NCBI GenBank assembly: GCA_947462335.1
Contig: OX381709.1
Span: forward strand, 40,852,904-40,916,903
Direction of reading: 5' to 3'
Source of the DNA: Harmothoe impar
Taxonomy: Eukaryota; Annelida; Polychaeta; Phyllodocida; Polynoidae
DNA length: 64,000 bases
In this document: piece after piece, positions 38,401-46,639 of the stretch
How the letters are laid out: every line of letters begins with the position of its first letter
Position numbering within the stretch: position 1 is the stretch's first letter
Translations under genes and position numbers: made by a program
The notes under the pieces: model-generated
What the model saw: the letters and a program-made list of their open reading frames with translations, nothing else
What the model was told of the DNA's origin: nothing
Databases searched by the model: none

Positions 38401-41400
38401 GACATATTATGTATGTAAGTATTTTCACGATGTGATTCAGATGGCCGCTGCATGCTTCTCTACTGCAGGGGTTGATTGGGTGGTGGGATCTCATTATCAA
38501 TAGTAGCCTACTGAATGACTATTGTCCCAAATCTATGACATGAATTATATAGGCATTGGATGACTGTATACTGATATAGGGACCCATGCTGCAGTGCCAG
38601 TATTCCTTATCGGCATTGGATATCTCCATGTCAGACCATGGAACCCTGTGACGCCCCTCGGTAACATGCTGGGTTCTGACATGACAAGTGCCAACCACTC
38701 AAAAGTGAAGAAGGCAGGTCAAATATACAGCATTGTCAGGAGGGCTCAGCCGTACGTGTCCCATATAGGCCATGGGAATATGTCTTTTATAAGGAGAAGG
38801 CTAGGCTGAATATACATTTACACATAGTTTAGTCATAGACACACATAACAGGGGATAAAACAGGACCCATTGATTATATTAGATACGATTCACATGTATG
38901 GATGTGAACTAATAATTACAGAATCATGCGGGAACATACAGCATAATGTTCGGAGCATTATATTAAACCTGTAAACTGACATTGCTCATACACAGATTGA
39001 TACACAAAGTAAGCACTCTCCTACCATAGCCTAGTAAACTATGCCTTCTAAAATAACTGGTCGCTTAGCCCTCAATACGCAGCTATATATTTGTCTTCTA
39101 TCCCGATGGAATTTCCAATCGCGAGTGTTTATTTGTGTCTGAATGAAGCTACACATGGCACGTGTAGTATGAGAGTTATGTAAACAAATGGTGCCTGTTT
39201 CCAACACGTGTTCTAAACATGTTACCCTCTGCAGGCTCCTTATGCAACCTTCCATCCCATGATCACTTTAACACAATCATTGCAACTCAGAACTAGATAC
39301 TGATACCAGCATCCAGGGGCGGACCCAGGAATTTGAAGGAAAGGAAAGGGGGGAGGGGGTCCACCAAACACCATTGAAGTACCATAAAAATATCATTAGA
39401 CAAACCTAATTCTTTTCCAAAAGGGGAAGGGGGGAGGAGGTCCGGACCTCAGGACCCCCCCCCCCCCCCCGATCCGCCCCTGGCATCATACATGTTCCCT
39501 TTAAGTACTGTTGTGTGTAAGGATTCCAAAGCTACGAAGCACAATTATGAAATAAATCAACTTTAATTCATGTCAGACAATTACTCTTGAATGTCTGCCG
39601 GAAGAATATTTAGATAAGATGAAATACCAGATCTTGCCTTATGACAAATTCATTGAGAAACGGAGGCTGTAAATTGCATTTGTACATTGTGACCTCCTGT
39701 GAGATAGTTAGTCCTGGACAAAGACTCTATCTATTCTGAAAAGATCTCTATTAGATACAACTTTCCTATGCCAAAATAAAAATGGCAACAACAGCCTATA
39801 CACTGTTAGGAGTAAGTGCTGTAGCTGTACAGTATAAAAGGAGGTACTTTTGGTTTCCAGTAGTTTATACTGTACAGCTACACTACAGTAGGTACTGTAT
39901 CCCCAACAGAACCCATACTGTTCCTGTTTAAGGTATTATATACTGTAGGTATCTACAGTAGTTTATGCCAATACTTTAGACTAGCTATCAGACAAAAGAA
40001 GTTAGCACCTACGGGAATCGAACTACCTACCTTCCGATCCAAGGTTCATTGCTCTACTAGCTGAGCTAGCGGGGCTGGCTGTATATTCTCATGGTCAGAA
40101 TAAGCTTTTCGATTCACATGACACTAGGGAGTTGGAGAATGGGAAAGAGAGCTAGGGAGAGGCTTGAGGAGAAGGGGAGAGAGAGAGCTTGTATGTTTAT
40201 AAGCTATATAAATAGATAGCTAGAGACAGAGAAGGGGGAACCCAGTAGCATGAACATAATTACTTTATTAGAGCCACATTGATTTTGATAATCATAAAGT
40301 TAGACCATAGATCTATCTCAAACAATCTCAAAACTACCTTTAGAAACGTTGACATAGTTCATTATACACAGATGTAGTCTATGCTTCTAGCATTGCTAAA
40401 GTCTACATTTAATGAGCTAAGTCAGGTTTGCTAAAGGTTCCTAGCATCTCTTTCTTACCTGCTCCCTCATTCATAGGAATCAGCAGGCTTTTCATCATAG
40501 GACCATACAACTGTCCAGCTAGGTCAGATAGCAGAGCATTGGACTGTGGGTCTGAAGGTTGATGGTTCTAATCCCAGTGAAGTTTCTCAAATGTAATGCA
40601 TTATGTCAAAGGGTGTTGAAACATATTCAGGGGTGTTTTATACCTGGTTCATATCAATGCCCTGTTATACTACAGCGATTGGGTAACAGTAGATTATATT
40701 GTGGACTGCAACAGTACTGACTACTGTAGTAAGCCTATGTGTGTTTACAGTAGGTGAGTTTGTTCAGGAACAGTCTGTGATACTGGAAACCAAAAATACC
40801 TCCTTTTATACTGTAAATCTACGGTGGATTTAGCTGTGCAGCTACACTAACTTCTGACAGTGTATACCATGCATGCAGCCTTCGCTGAACCCTTTGGCAC
40901 TACAGAATTAGTGGACATACTTTCTGTCAATATCTATTTTTCAAAATCGATGGTTTCTCTATCTTGTTCCTGACATTGCAGCTAGGGCCAAATTTTAAGA
41001 AAAGTGCGTTTCAGGTTACCCGACCCTACCTAGCAAAACAGGGCCGACCCTAGAAATCTTTATTCGATCTGATAGTTCACGAGTCGAGGCGGTTGTCAGC
41101 GAGTCAGCATTGCAGTTTGTGAGTCGATTTCTTGGTAAATCTAAAGAAAAAGAAAAAAATCCGACCTACCTACCCTATAGACTTTCAGACCATGTAACCT
41201 GAAACACACTTTTGGCCTAACCTAAAACAGATTACAGGGTTCCTTTTCTGATTTAAGAAACCTATGAGACATAGCTTTTCGACAGCCCCTTTCCATACAA
41301 ACCCTATGGTCTTGCTCCTCACTACCTTGCCACATCTACTACTAGCATCAACAGTATGCCTATGTGTCTAGTAGCTGACCTTGCTACACTTTGCCTTGAC

Positions 41401-44400
41401 AAGATTTACTCCCGTCCCTACGCCTATAACTGTAAGATATGACATAGTTTGACGGGTAGTTAGGTTATTGTGCTACTGCTCTGCCCTCCCCCCCCCCCCA
41501 CCTTAGGTCATTGATACCAGGGTGTACCCCTCGTTGTCCATACATCTTCTCCAGGGCGGGAGTTCTGAGTACACGAGTACTAGGCCACATTATACATGCG
41601 CTCAGTTATGATAGGCTTGATTCATGTTGGACAATACAATGTCATGTAGTAATCCATGAAACCATTGGCATGCTTTCACCAAGGTTTAAATGTTAAACCT
41701 TTCTGCATTAAAAAAAGTATATAATCGTTTTGAAAGTTTAAACATTGTTATGTTGCGTCATGTTCTTTATAGCAGCTTTTTCACATAGTATAACTTATTG
41801 AATAGGAAAACTATATAGTATCACTGCACTGACTGCTTCTTTGAAGAATTTAGATAATCTTAAACTTAAAACGATGGGCGCACATGGCTTGCCATGAGCA
41901 AGCAAATGTGATCGAGGCTCTGTTGTCAAACAAAAACAGTTTTGGCGGGAAGAGAGAGGATGGAGTAGGAAAAGTACCGTCGTGATTATGGCCACGCATG
42001 CGCCCCTCAAAAATAGTCCGAGATCTGGGAGAAGGATCTCGTAAAGCAGTCTGGGAAGGCCGCGGGACGTCCATCCCATAATCCCTCATAATGTGCACAC
42101 CTCGTGGTGTCTCGGTAGTAAATCACGCGAGAGTTATGTATACTAGTACTTATGACTATGAGACGTAGAAGCTCACGTTGGAGTACAATCAGCCTTCCCT
42201 AATGAAATTCAGAAGAAAGATACAGTTATTATAAGGGATATGAAAACGTGGATGCGTTTTAGAATGGTTGCTGGTTGTGGGACATTTTCCTGAACCTTAC
42301 CCTCTTCTTACTTCAATGGTAATTTTCTTCGTACCAACATACATGTAACCCCTGTCACTGACTGTTACTGGAACTGGATACGCTATACCTACCACACCCT
42401 GTACTAGAACTCACTGTTAACGTTTTCTATTCAATCATGTATGTTAACATGAGTCTGCACAGAATGTCTCCGTTGCTATGTGAGGGTTATCGCTAGCGGA
42501 TAGCCAATTACACTTCAACAACTTTATGAGTTTAATCTTATGACCAGAGGGTGGGCTCAATTCTAGAACTTAGACTTGCGTCTAGAGGAGAAAACCCGTA
42601 CGACTGGTCATCTCAGCAGCTAAGAGCTGCTGAGGTTGAATATGAATATAATTTCATTTCAATCAATAATTAATCACCCCCTCCCCAGCCAAAAGAAATC
42701 GTTATTTTACGTCAAAATAACGTTTTTAACAGCTGTACAACGTTTTGCCACAATAAGGAGCCATAAGGAAACAGCATATAGCATTGTATAACGTTTTTTG
42801 TTTAATGGGTCCCTTTGTAGATCTGTAGAGGTGGGTTATATGTATGGTTTTGGCCTGCGGCCATTCAGGAGATTTCCATAACGATGTATGTTTGCCTTTT
42901 CTGTCTGTGTAAGGCCATTCCTTCCACGCAGCTTACAACAGACAAAATCAAAGCCATTACCTGAACGTGCAGACAGCCCTTTGATGAACATCATACTATG
43001 TCTTAGGGCAGAATTCTATAATGCATAACACCCCATGGACGTTTCCATATACATGTAGTACTGACCTGTCCTGGGCAGGTTTCTATACATTAAGATGTCC
43101 TAGGCAGGACTCTATAGCACTAGCATGTACAAGACTCCAATTCCATCTATTATCTATATTCTGGTGGGGTTTGATAATGTAGTGTCAAAGGACATCAGGT
43201 GGCAGCATTGAGTAGGCCCCAGTAGGCTCCCTCCTGAAAGGATTACATTGTTGATCTTACCACTATTACCAGGTGTATCACTACAGATGGTGCTACCTCG
43301 TTGATGTAATGCAGTTCTGGATAGGATGCTAGAAGCATTTGTGACCCAACTAGCTAAAAGACCCATCCGCGGGGGATTTTTAGTAATGGCTTTGGCCACC
43401 AGCGGGTACCAGAATAGCTAGAGAGTGCATAGCCTAATTCAAGTAAAAATTGTTCTATCTTTGCTGCATACATTCCATTTTTGGAATGCAAAAAGAACGT
43501 TTTCTATGGAAAATTAGCATATAAGACATTTTCTGGTTGCCATGGAAACCATTCCTTTACACAAAATGGGAGATAATTGTCCCGGTCTCTTACAAATCAT
43601 ATGAGTTACTCAAAACTGAAAACAGACTGTAAAACTTCCTTCGAGAACCAAATTTAGACTAAAAAGATACCATTTTGTTTGGTTATGTAGCAGGCACGTA
43701 TCGCTCGGGGCAGCCTGAGTGTGCGTGGAGAGCGCACTGCCTGCCTGTGGTAGCTCAAGTACTGTATCAGAGTAGTGGAGAAGCAGCTAGCCCTGTGGTG
43801 TAGCGGTTAACATTCTCAACTCTAGAGTGGAGGGACCGGGGTTCAATCCCCTGCAGGGCTGACCCATTTTCCGCTGCCTGTTACAGTTATTTAGCAATAA
43901 AACTGATTTTTCATAATTATCGCTATTTATTATGGGATCCAATGCTTTTAGAGCTTATTTACCATATTCATTTATTGATATAAACTAATTTTTGAAAAGC
44001 AATTCCCACAAAACTACCAGGACTCTGATATCTCATTTTAAAGGGTATGACACCAACTTTAAATGCTGATTCCTCCCCGGATGGGTCTTTTCCCTAGCCT
44101 GGTCACATTTTATTTTTCCTGGTCTATCTCTTAGCACAGTTAAATGTCATGAAATAGATTGAGGTCCTACCAGTACACTGCACTTAAAAATATGGATAAA
44201 GGGAAATACCTATATATCTGAGGTAGGAGGGCAGCTTTAAAACATGTCCTTGGCCAGTTTTTATAACACTAACATCCCAGTGCGCACACAGATCAGTTTA
44301 ACCTTTATATCATTGTTACAACGTGCTTGACCATTGTTGATAAACAAGTTATCCATGTTGATCCACAGTTGTATGCCAACTGGGACTAAGGGAGTGCTCA

Positions 44401-46423
44401 TTTTTTAACAACATGGGGGGGTGGTGACATTTTACGCAAAGTTTTTTCACCCTCCCCAGAGGGGTAGAAATTTATTACCCTCCCTGGCAGGCCGAAAATC
44501 GCGCGCATTCGCGCCCCTTTGTAGCATTGTAATGCGTGGGCTTTTTCCCTCAAAACAGGTTGAACTTTTTTTACCCCTCCCCCAAGAGGGGTCTACATTT
44601 TTTACCTCCCCCCGGTCGAGGGGTCCAAATTTTTTACCCCCCCCCCCCCAAATCCACCACCCCCCTGTTGTTAAAAAATGAGCACTCCCTAACCTTTCCT
44701 GAGGCAGGTTTGTCTGACACTAACTTTTATTTTATAAACAAGGATTTATTGACTGATCCACTACATGGAGTATAGTACTCAATGACCATTATCAACTTGG
44801 ATGCTCTGTTTACATTGGCACTATATGAAAATAGTAGTGAGTTATAAAGATGACACAATGAGGGATGAATTGAGATTTTTGATAGTTTGAGAGCCTCCGG
44901 CGCACCCACCCAGAAAGCATTAGTCCCTGGGGCCTATAGGCTAGTATGTTTTACTTGGGCCAACTGGGTTTGCTCATATCCTTTTTGTCTGGATGGCTAT
45001 AAATGGGAGCCCAGATGTAAATATATTGTAAACATTTCAAAACATATACTGACATCTGATTTTCCTCCAGAAATCACCATTTATTGTAGTTTCTTAAAAT
45101 GTGTGCTAAAGTGAATCTGGGCTCAGATTGGGCACTTTGAATCTGGGCTGACCTGTCTGGGCTCCCACTTATTGCCCTGGACAAAGGACCATAGCCCAGA
45201 TATGGGCAAGCTAGCTTGCCCCAGTAAAAACACATAATATCATGAGTCTCACTTAGCAAAGGCATTGGCAGGTTTCTATAACACTGGTAAACGTGTCATG
45301 AAAGTGTCTATAAACTAACATATCCTGGGCAGGTGTGAATGACACTTATATGCCATTAAAGTGTTATAATGCTAACATGTTCTAGTGCAGGTCACACACA
45401 TACATTGGGATTCTCAGACACGAGACTAACACCTATCCTAGATGAATTATTACTGAAAGATAGTATCTTAATACCAGAGTAAATATTATCAAAAGGTATT
45501 GCAATACATCATATTGCAATACATGAGAAATTACTTTTTAATTGACAATCAAAGATAACATTTCATTGTAGAGCCTTCCATTGTAGCCATAGGGGGAGGG
45601 GGCAGCAAATTCATCACCACAGTGATTGGGACAATGGCCTTAAGCTTGTATTGTTCTAACCTTGTGAGATTGGAAACAACTAAGTCCAGCAAGGGGAAAG
45701 TGTGAAGATTCAGGACCAATTTATTCATTGGGTCTTGTTATCATATAGAAGCGTACAGGGGGGTATGTGTGGGGAAATGAGTCTAAATATGAATAGATTG
45801 ATAATAATTCTTTGAAAAAAACTACCTCACCTTTCCTTTCCAGTAAGTGAATTAACATAGGTACTCTTATAGTAGCCCACAATGCCATTAAGCAGGGACC
45901 CTTCGAACTCCAGATGCAATATGACCACATCACCGGCAACCAGCTCATCGGCCACTTCCGTCACCCAGTACTGGTTCGTGTCGTAGGCAAACGCTCGCGT
46001 CACGGCGATGCTGGCGTTGTCCGACTTGCGGCGCACGGACGTCATGGTCATGTTCATCATCTTGTAGTGCACGATAAGATGGCGCGTGGGGGAGGTGATG
46101 TTAATCTCGATGTCACTCTTACCGATGAAGGTGCCAGCGTCGTAGTAAAAGTCTGGGTAGAACCACATGTTGTAGTGGACGGGGGTTGTAGCCGAGGGTA
46201 AGAAGGGGTCCGTCCATGGTCCCTGTTCACCTGGAGTTGTGGTCTCCGGGGTGGTACCTGAGGTGGTAGGGGTGGTGGTGGACGTGTCTCCAGGTGTGGT
46301 GGAGGTACAGGGGGTTCTGATTAACCCGGCCATCAGTCCCACACCCGCCACTATCACACCGAAGAGGACGATAATAATGATGGCCTGCGTCCTGGAGACC
46401 CAGACTCCCGGCCCTGCCGCCAT
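22942..46423 (-). CDS. ANPEP-like: Aminopeptidase N-like M1 zinc ectopeptidase (gene model, 942 aa)
   Basis: Removes N-terminal residues from peptides outside the cell as a type II membrane enzyme. Exons in order: 46423-45831, 35856-35715, 32815-32687, 32425-32305, 31854-31700, then 31013-30900 or 29700-29587, 29107-28973, 28382-28317, 28006-27941, 27685-27519, 27189-27116, 26695-26562, 26150-25947, 25644-25571, 25242-25141, 24740-24561, 24264-24124, 23644-23563, 23091-22942. Phases close throughout. Residues 13-35 are the signal anchor, followed by a Thr/Pro/Ser stalk (36-70). The exopeptidase motif is GATEH (339-343) instead of GAMEN, with the amine-binding Glu kept (E342). Zinc site: H375-E376-V-A-H379, X18, E398. 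The transition-state Tyr is Y461. The C-terminal ERAP1-like helical domain fills about 588-942. Total length fits the family (about 960). The duplicated exon 6 suggests two isoforms. Confidence 0.93.
23563..23644 (-). CDS. Aminopeptidase N exon 18
   Basis: 82 nt, acceptor TTGCTCTTCAG, donor GTAAGT. It encodes [20 protein letters not shown] with the split first arginine, in the last helices of the protein. Confidence 0.87.
24124..24264 (-). CDS. Aminopeptidase N exon 17
   Basis: 141 nt, acceptor TTTTCTCAG, donor GTATAC, leaving in phase 2. It encodes [20 protein letters not shown] and [13 protein letters not shown], equivalent to the human Y-L-S-Y-T-L and W-D-F-V-x-x-N-W segments. Confidence 0.9.
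24561..24740 (-). CDS. Aminopeptidase N exon 16
   Basis: 180 nt, acceptor TTTACTGGCAG, donor GTGAGT, leaving in phase 2. It encodes [20 protein letters not shown] and [12 protein letters not shown], matching the N-P-N-L-R-x-x-V-Y-x-x-A and W-x-x-x-W-x-x-F segments of the family. Confidence 0.9.
25141..25242 (-). CDS. Aminopeptidase N exon 15
   Basis: 102 nt, acceptor TGTTTAACAG, donor GTAAGT. It encodes [18 protein letters not shown] and then LFKAWIEDP, equivalent to the human segment with A-C-S-N-G-V-P-E-C and the K-Q-W helix. Two cysteines of the family are kept. Confidence 0.88.
25571..25644 (-). CDS. Aminopeptidase N exon 14
   Basis: 74 nt, encoding [15 protein letters not shown] and then GGQHLD. 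The acceptor TATAATTCAG is good. The donor is uncertain: GTTGGT at the given end keeps the frame with exon 15, whereas the nearby GTATCT (exon end 25567) would shift it. The 3' boundary could be off by a few bases. Confidence 0.75.
25947..26150 (-). CDS. Aminopeptidase N exon 13
   Basis: 68 codons, phase 0, acceptor GTTTTTCAG, donor GTGAGT. It encodes [20 protein letters not shown] and [14 protein letters not shown], equivalent to human N-D-A-F-N-L-A and Y-M-P-W-E-A-A in the helical C-terminal domain. Confidence 0.9.
26562..26695 (-). CDS. Aminopeptidase N exon 12
   Basis: 134 nt, acceptor TATCTGTAG, donor GTAAGG, leaving in phase 0. It encodes [20 protein letters not shown], matching the family motif G-x-Y-R-V-N-Y-x-x-x-x-W. 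Confidence 0.9.
27116..27189 (-). CDS. Aminopeptidase N exon 11
   Basis: 74 nt, acceptor CATTTCCAG, donor GTAAAC. It encodes [10 protein letters not shown] and then RLWLNKTA, the small beta-sandwich domain that follows the catalytic domain. Confidence 0.87.
27519..27685 (-). CDS. Aminopeptidase N exon 10
   Basis: 167 nt, acceptor TTTACATAG, donor GTAAGT, leaving in phase 2. It encodes [20 protein letters not shown], equivalent to the human segment with W-T-x-Q-M-G-F-P-V, the end of the catalytic domain. Confidence 0.9.
27941..28006 (-). CDS. Aminopeptidase N exon 9
   Basis: 22 codons, phase 0, acceptor CGATTTAAG, donor GTAAGT. It encodes [20 protein letters not shown], matching the M1 segment Y-L-x-x-x-x-Y-x-N-A-x-x-x-D-L-W. 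Confidence 0.88.
28317..28382 (-). CDS. Aminopeptidase N exon 8
   Basis: 22 codons, acceptor CTCACTAG, donor GTAAGC. It begins [13 protein letters not shown], continuing the M1 motif Y-x-K-G-A-S-V-L-R-M. Confidence 0.9.
28973..29107 (-). CDS. Aminopeptidase N exon 7
   Basis: 45 codons, acceptor CAAAACAG, donor GTTAGT, phase 0. It encodes [20 protein letters not shown] and ends in VVYNK, which contains the conserved active-site tyrosine (Y461; human AISYSKG). Confidence 0.9.
29587..29700 (-). CDS. Aminopeptidase N exon 6, version b (third zinc ligand)
   Basis: 38 codons, phase 0 at both ends, acceptor GACTGTATAG, donor GTAATA. It encodes [20 protein letters not shown] followed by ARFYQNKG. 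Zinc ligand and flanking YFGN are intact, and no stop or frameshift is seen. Using both versions in one transcript would insert a second NEG segment into the active site, so mutually exclusive splicing is the likely mode. Confidence 0.9.
30152..30297 (+). mobile_element. MITE family B, fullest copy
   Basis: CCCAGTAAACAAAAAG to TTTTTTGTTAGCTGGG, flanked by TA on both sides as in Tc1/mariner-type insertions. It lies between the two alternative aminopeptidase active-site exons. Confidence 0.8.
30900..31013 (-). CDS. Aminopeptidase N exon 6, version a (third zinc ligand)
   Basis: 38 codons, phase 0 at both ends, acceptor ATATACCTCAG, donor GTACAA. It encodes [20 protein letters not shown] followed by ASFYEEKG, with the zinc-binding E of WLNEG. 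It is 26/38 identical to version b at 29587-29700, has the same length and phase, and can replace it. This version resembles the human sequence slightly more after NEGF (FAS). Confidence 0.9.
31700..31854 (-). CDS. Aminopeptidase N exon 5: exopeptidase loop and HEXXH
   Basis: 155 nt, acceptor CCTTTACAG, donor GTAAGC, leaving in phase 0. It carries [13 protein letters not shown] in place of GAMENWG and the zinc motif HEVAHN at the exon end. The glutamate that holds the substrate amine is kept, while M and N of GAMEN are T and H. The next exon must supply the third zinc ligand. Confidence 0.92.
32305..32425 (-). CDS. Aminopeptidase N exon 4
   Basis: 121 nt, acceptor ATTATTGCAG, donor GTAGGG, leaving in phase 1. 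It encodes HRVWARPDS and then [18 protein letters not shown], the lead-in to the exopeptidase loop. Confidence 0.9.
32687..32815 (-). CDS. Aminopeptidase N exon 3
   Basis: 43 codons, phase 0 at both ends, donor GTACGT. It encodes [19 protein letters not shown], matching the M1 segment T-P-x-M-S-x-Y-L-x-A-F-I-V that precedes the catalytic domain. Confidence 0.9.
33563..33637 (+). ncRNA. tRNA-derived SINE head
   Basis: A-box-like GTGGCTCAGTAGGCAAG and B-box-like GGCTCGATTCC at tRNA spacing; no intact cloverleaf. Confidence 0.6.
34284..34358 (+). ncRNA. tRNA-derived SINE head
   Basis: A-box TGGCCTAGCGAGCAAG and B-box GGGTTCGATCCC. SINE body probably continues to about 34700. The minus frame 34141-34590 that overlaps it has no domain. 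Confidence 0.65.
34978..35040 (-). ncRNA. tRNA-derived SINE head
   Basis: On the minus strand GTGGCTGAGTTGTCTAGG and GGTTAGAATCCC at tRNA-like spacing. Confidence 0.5.
35715..35856 (-). CDS. Aminopeptidase N exon 2
   Basis: 142 nt, acceptor CTTCTGCAG, donor GTAGGG. It encodes [20 protein letters not shown], the strongly conserved M1 signature (human: TDARxxFPCFDEP type), with N in place of the usual cysteine. The reading frame joins exon 1 through a split serine codon. Confidence 0.92.
38286..38397. repeat. (TA)n microsatellite
   Basis: About 110 bp of nearly pure TA. Length is likely polymorphic and may be collapsed in assembly. Confidence 0.98.
39313..39483. mobile_element. Short inverted-repeat element with CCAGGGGCGGA ends
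   Basis: Left CCAGGGGCGGACC, right GATCCGCCCCTGG, about 170 bp, with long G and C tracts. GCATC occurs on both sides as a possible target duplication, hAT-like. Confidence 0.7.
40003..40076 (-). ncRNA. tRNA-derived sequence
   Basis: Minus strand: CCCCGCTAGCTCAGCTAGTA with AGAGCA and B-box AGTTCGATTCCCG. The acceptor ends do not pair, so a SINE or pseudogene is more likely than a tRNA gene. Confidence 0.6.
40517..40582 (+). ncRNA. tRNA-derived sequence, degraded
   Basis: TAGGTCAGATAGCAGAGCAT and GGTTCTAATCCCAG at tRNA-like spacing. Confidence 0.5.
40984..41219. mobile_element. MITE-like inverted-repeat element
   Basis: Ends AAAGTGCGTTTCAGGTTAC and GTAACCTGAAACACACTTTT. GTCGA/GAGTCGA-rich interior resembles a diverged relative at 10230-10490. 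Confidence 0.6.
42684..42810 (-). mobile_element. MITE family B copy, inverted
   Basis: Palindromic AACGTT units and CAATAAGGAGCCATAAGG, the complement of the centre of the 30152 copy. Located in aminopeptidase intron 1. Confidence 0.7.
43789..43860 (+). ncRNA. tRNA-Glu-like pseudogene or SINE head
   Basis: 72 nt with a perfect 7-bp acceptor stem (AGCCCTG/CAGGGCT), a D-arm and a 5-bp T-stem with loop TTCAATC. The anticodon stem has a mismatch and the loop is 8 nt, reading CTA where tRNA-Glu has CTC. Best preserved tRNA-like sequence in the window, but probably not a working tRNA. Confidence 0.6.
44389..44690. mobile_element. MITE-like element with 25-bp inverted ends
   Basis: Left AGGGAGTGCTCATTTTTTAA and right complement 44666-44690. 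The interior is CCCTCCCC/TTTTTACC-rich. A related end occurs at 6550-6580. Confidence 0.75.
44905..45240. repeat. Inverted repeat with GGGCTCCCA/TGGGAGCCC core
   Basis: The halves around 44960-45030 and 45110-45215 share TGGGAGCCCAGAT and its complement. Similar motifs recur at 52890-53230, so this is a dispersed palindromic family. Confidence 0.55.
45831..46423 (-). CDS. Aminopeptidase N exon 1: cytosolic tail, membrane anchor, stalk, N-terminal domain
   Basis: 593 nt, phase 2 donor GTGAGG. The ATG sits in a strong context (ACCATGG). A 12-residue cytosolic tail and a hydrophobic anchor ([20 protein letters not shown]) are followed by a Thr/Pro-rich stalk likely to be O-glycosylated, then the start of the M1 N-terminal beta domain ([17 protein letters not shown]). 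The following intron is about 10 kb and full of mobile elements. Confidence 0.9.
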
Positions 46424-46632
46424 GGTTCCTGCCTGATTTCAGCAATCCAATGCAGAAATTCCTCTGGTATCGTTGACGTGTTAATTTCTGGTGATCTGAT
46501 GATAGTTGGAATAGCTTTCCCGCCTACTTTTTGTTCAAGTTGAGTTTTTACCTGTGAAGATTACCTCCAGGGTCGACTCCACAGTGGAGACCCTTACTTC
46601 AGGGTACAGGGAATCCCCGATCTGTCTCTTTC

Positions 46633-46639
46633 TTTTATA
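46633..46639 (-). promoter_or_regulatory. Possible TATA box of the aminopeptidase N gene
   Basis: TATAAAA on the minus strand, about 210 nt upstream of the ATG. Transcription would start near 46600 and give a 5' UTR of roughly 180 nt. A chance match is possible in AT-rich DNA. Confidence 0.35.

Larger units (their letters stand above)
39797..40866. mobile_element. Inverted-repeat element of 1.07 kb
   Basis: Left TATACACTGTTAGGAGTAAG pairs with right AACTTCTGACAGTGTATA; inner CAGTATAAAAGGAGGTA also pairs with TACCTCCTTTTATACTG. Contains two tRNA-like sequences. No transposase. Confidence 0.75.
35857..45830. other. Aminopeptidase N intron 1 (10 kb)
   Basis: No exon recognised. It is filled with the mobile elements listed between 38286 and 45240; 36000-38280 shows only AT-rich unique-looking DNA. 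Confidence 0.6.

Noticed and set aside
38246..38500. 84-codon frame with alternating Ile/Tyr
   Set aside because: Translation of the (TA)n microsatellite.
43789..43860. Functional suppressor-type tRNA gene
   Set aside because: Anticodon stem mismatch and 8-nt loop; SINE or pseudogene is simpler.
44421..44681. Two overlapping Pro/Phe-rich frames
   Set aside because: Low-complexity CCCTCCCC/TTTTT interior of a MITE-like element.
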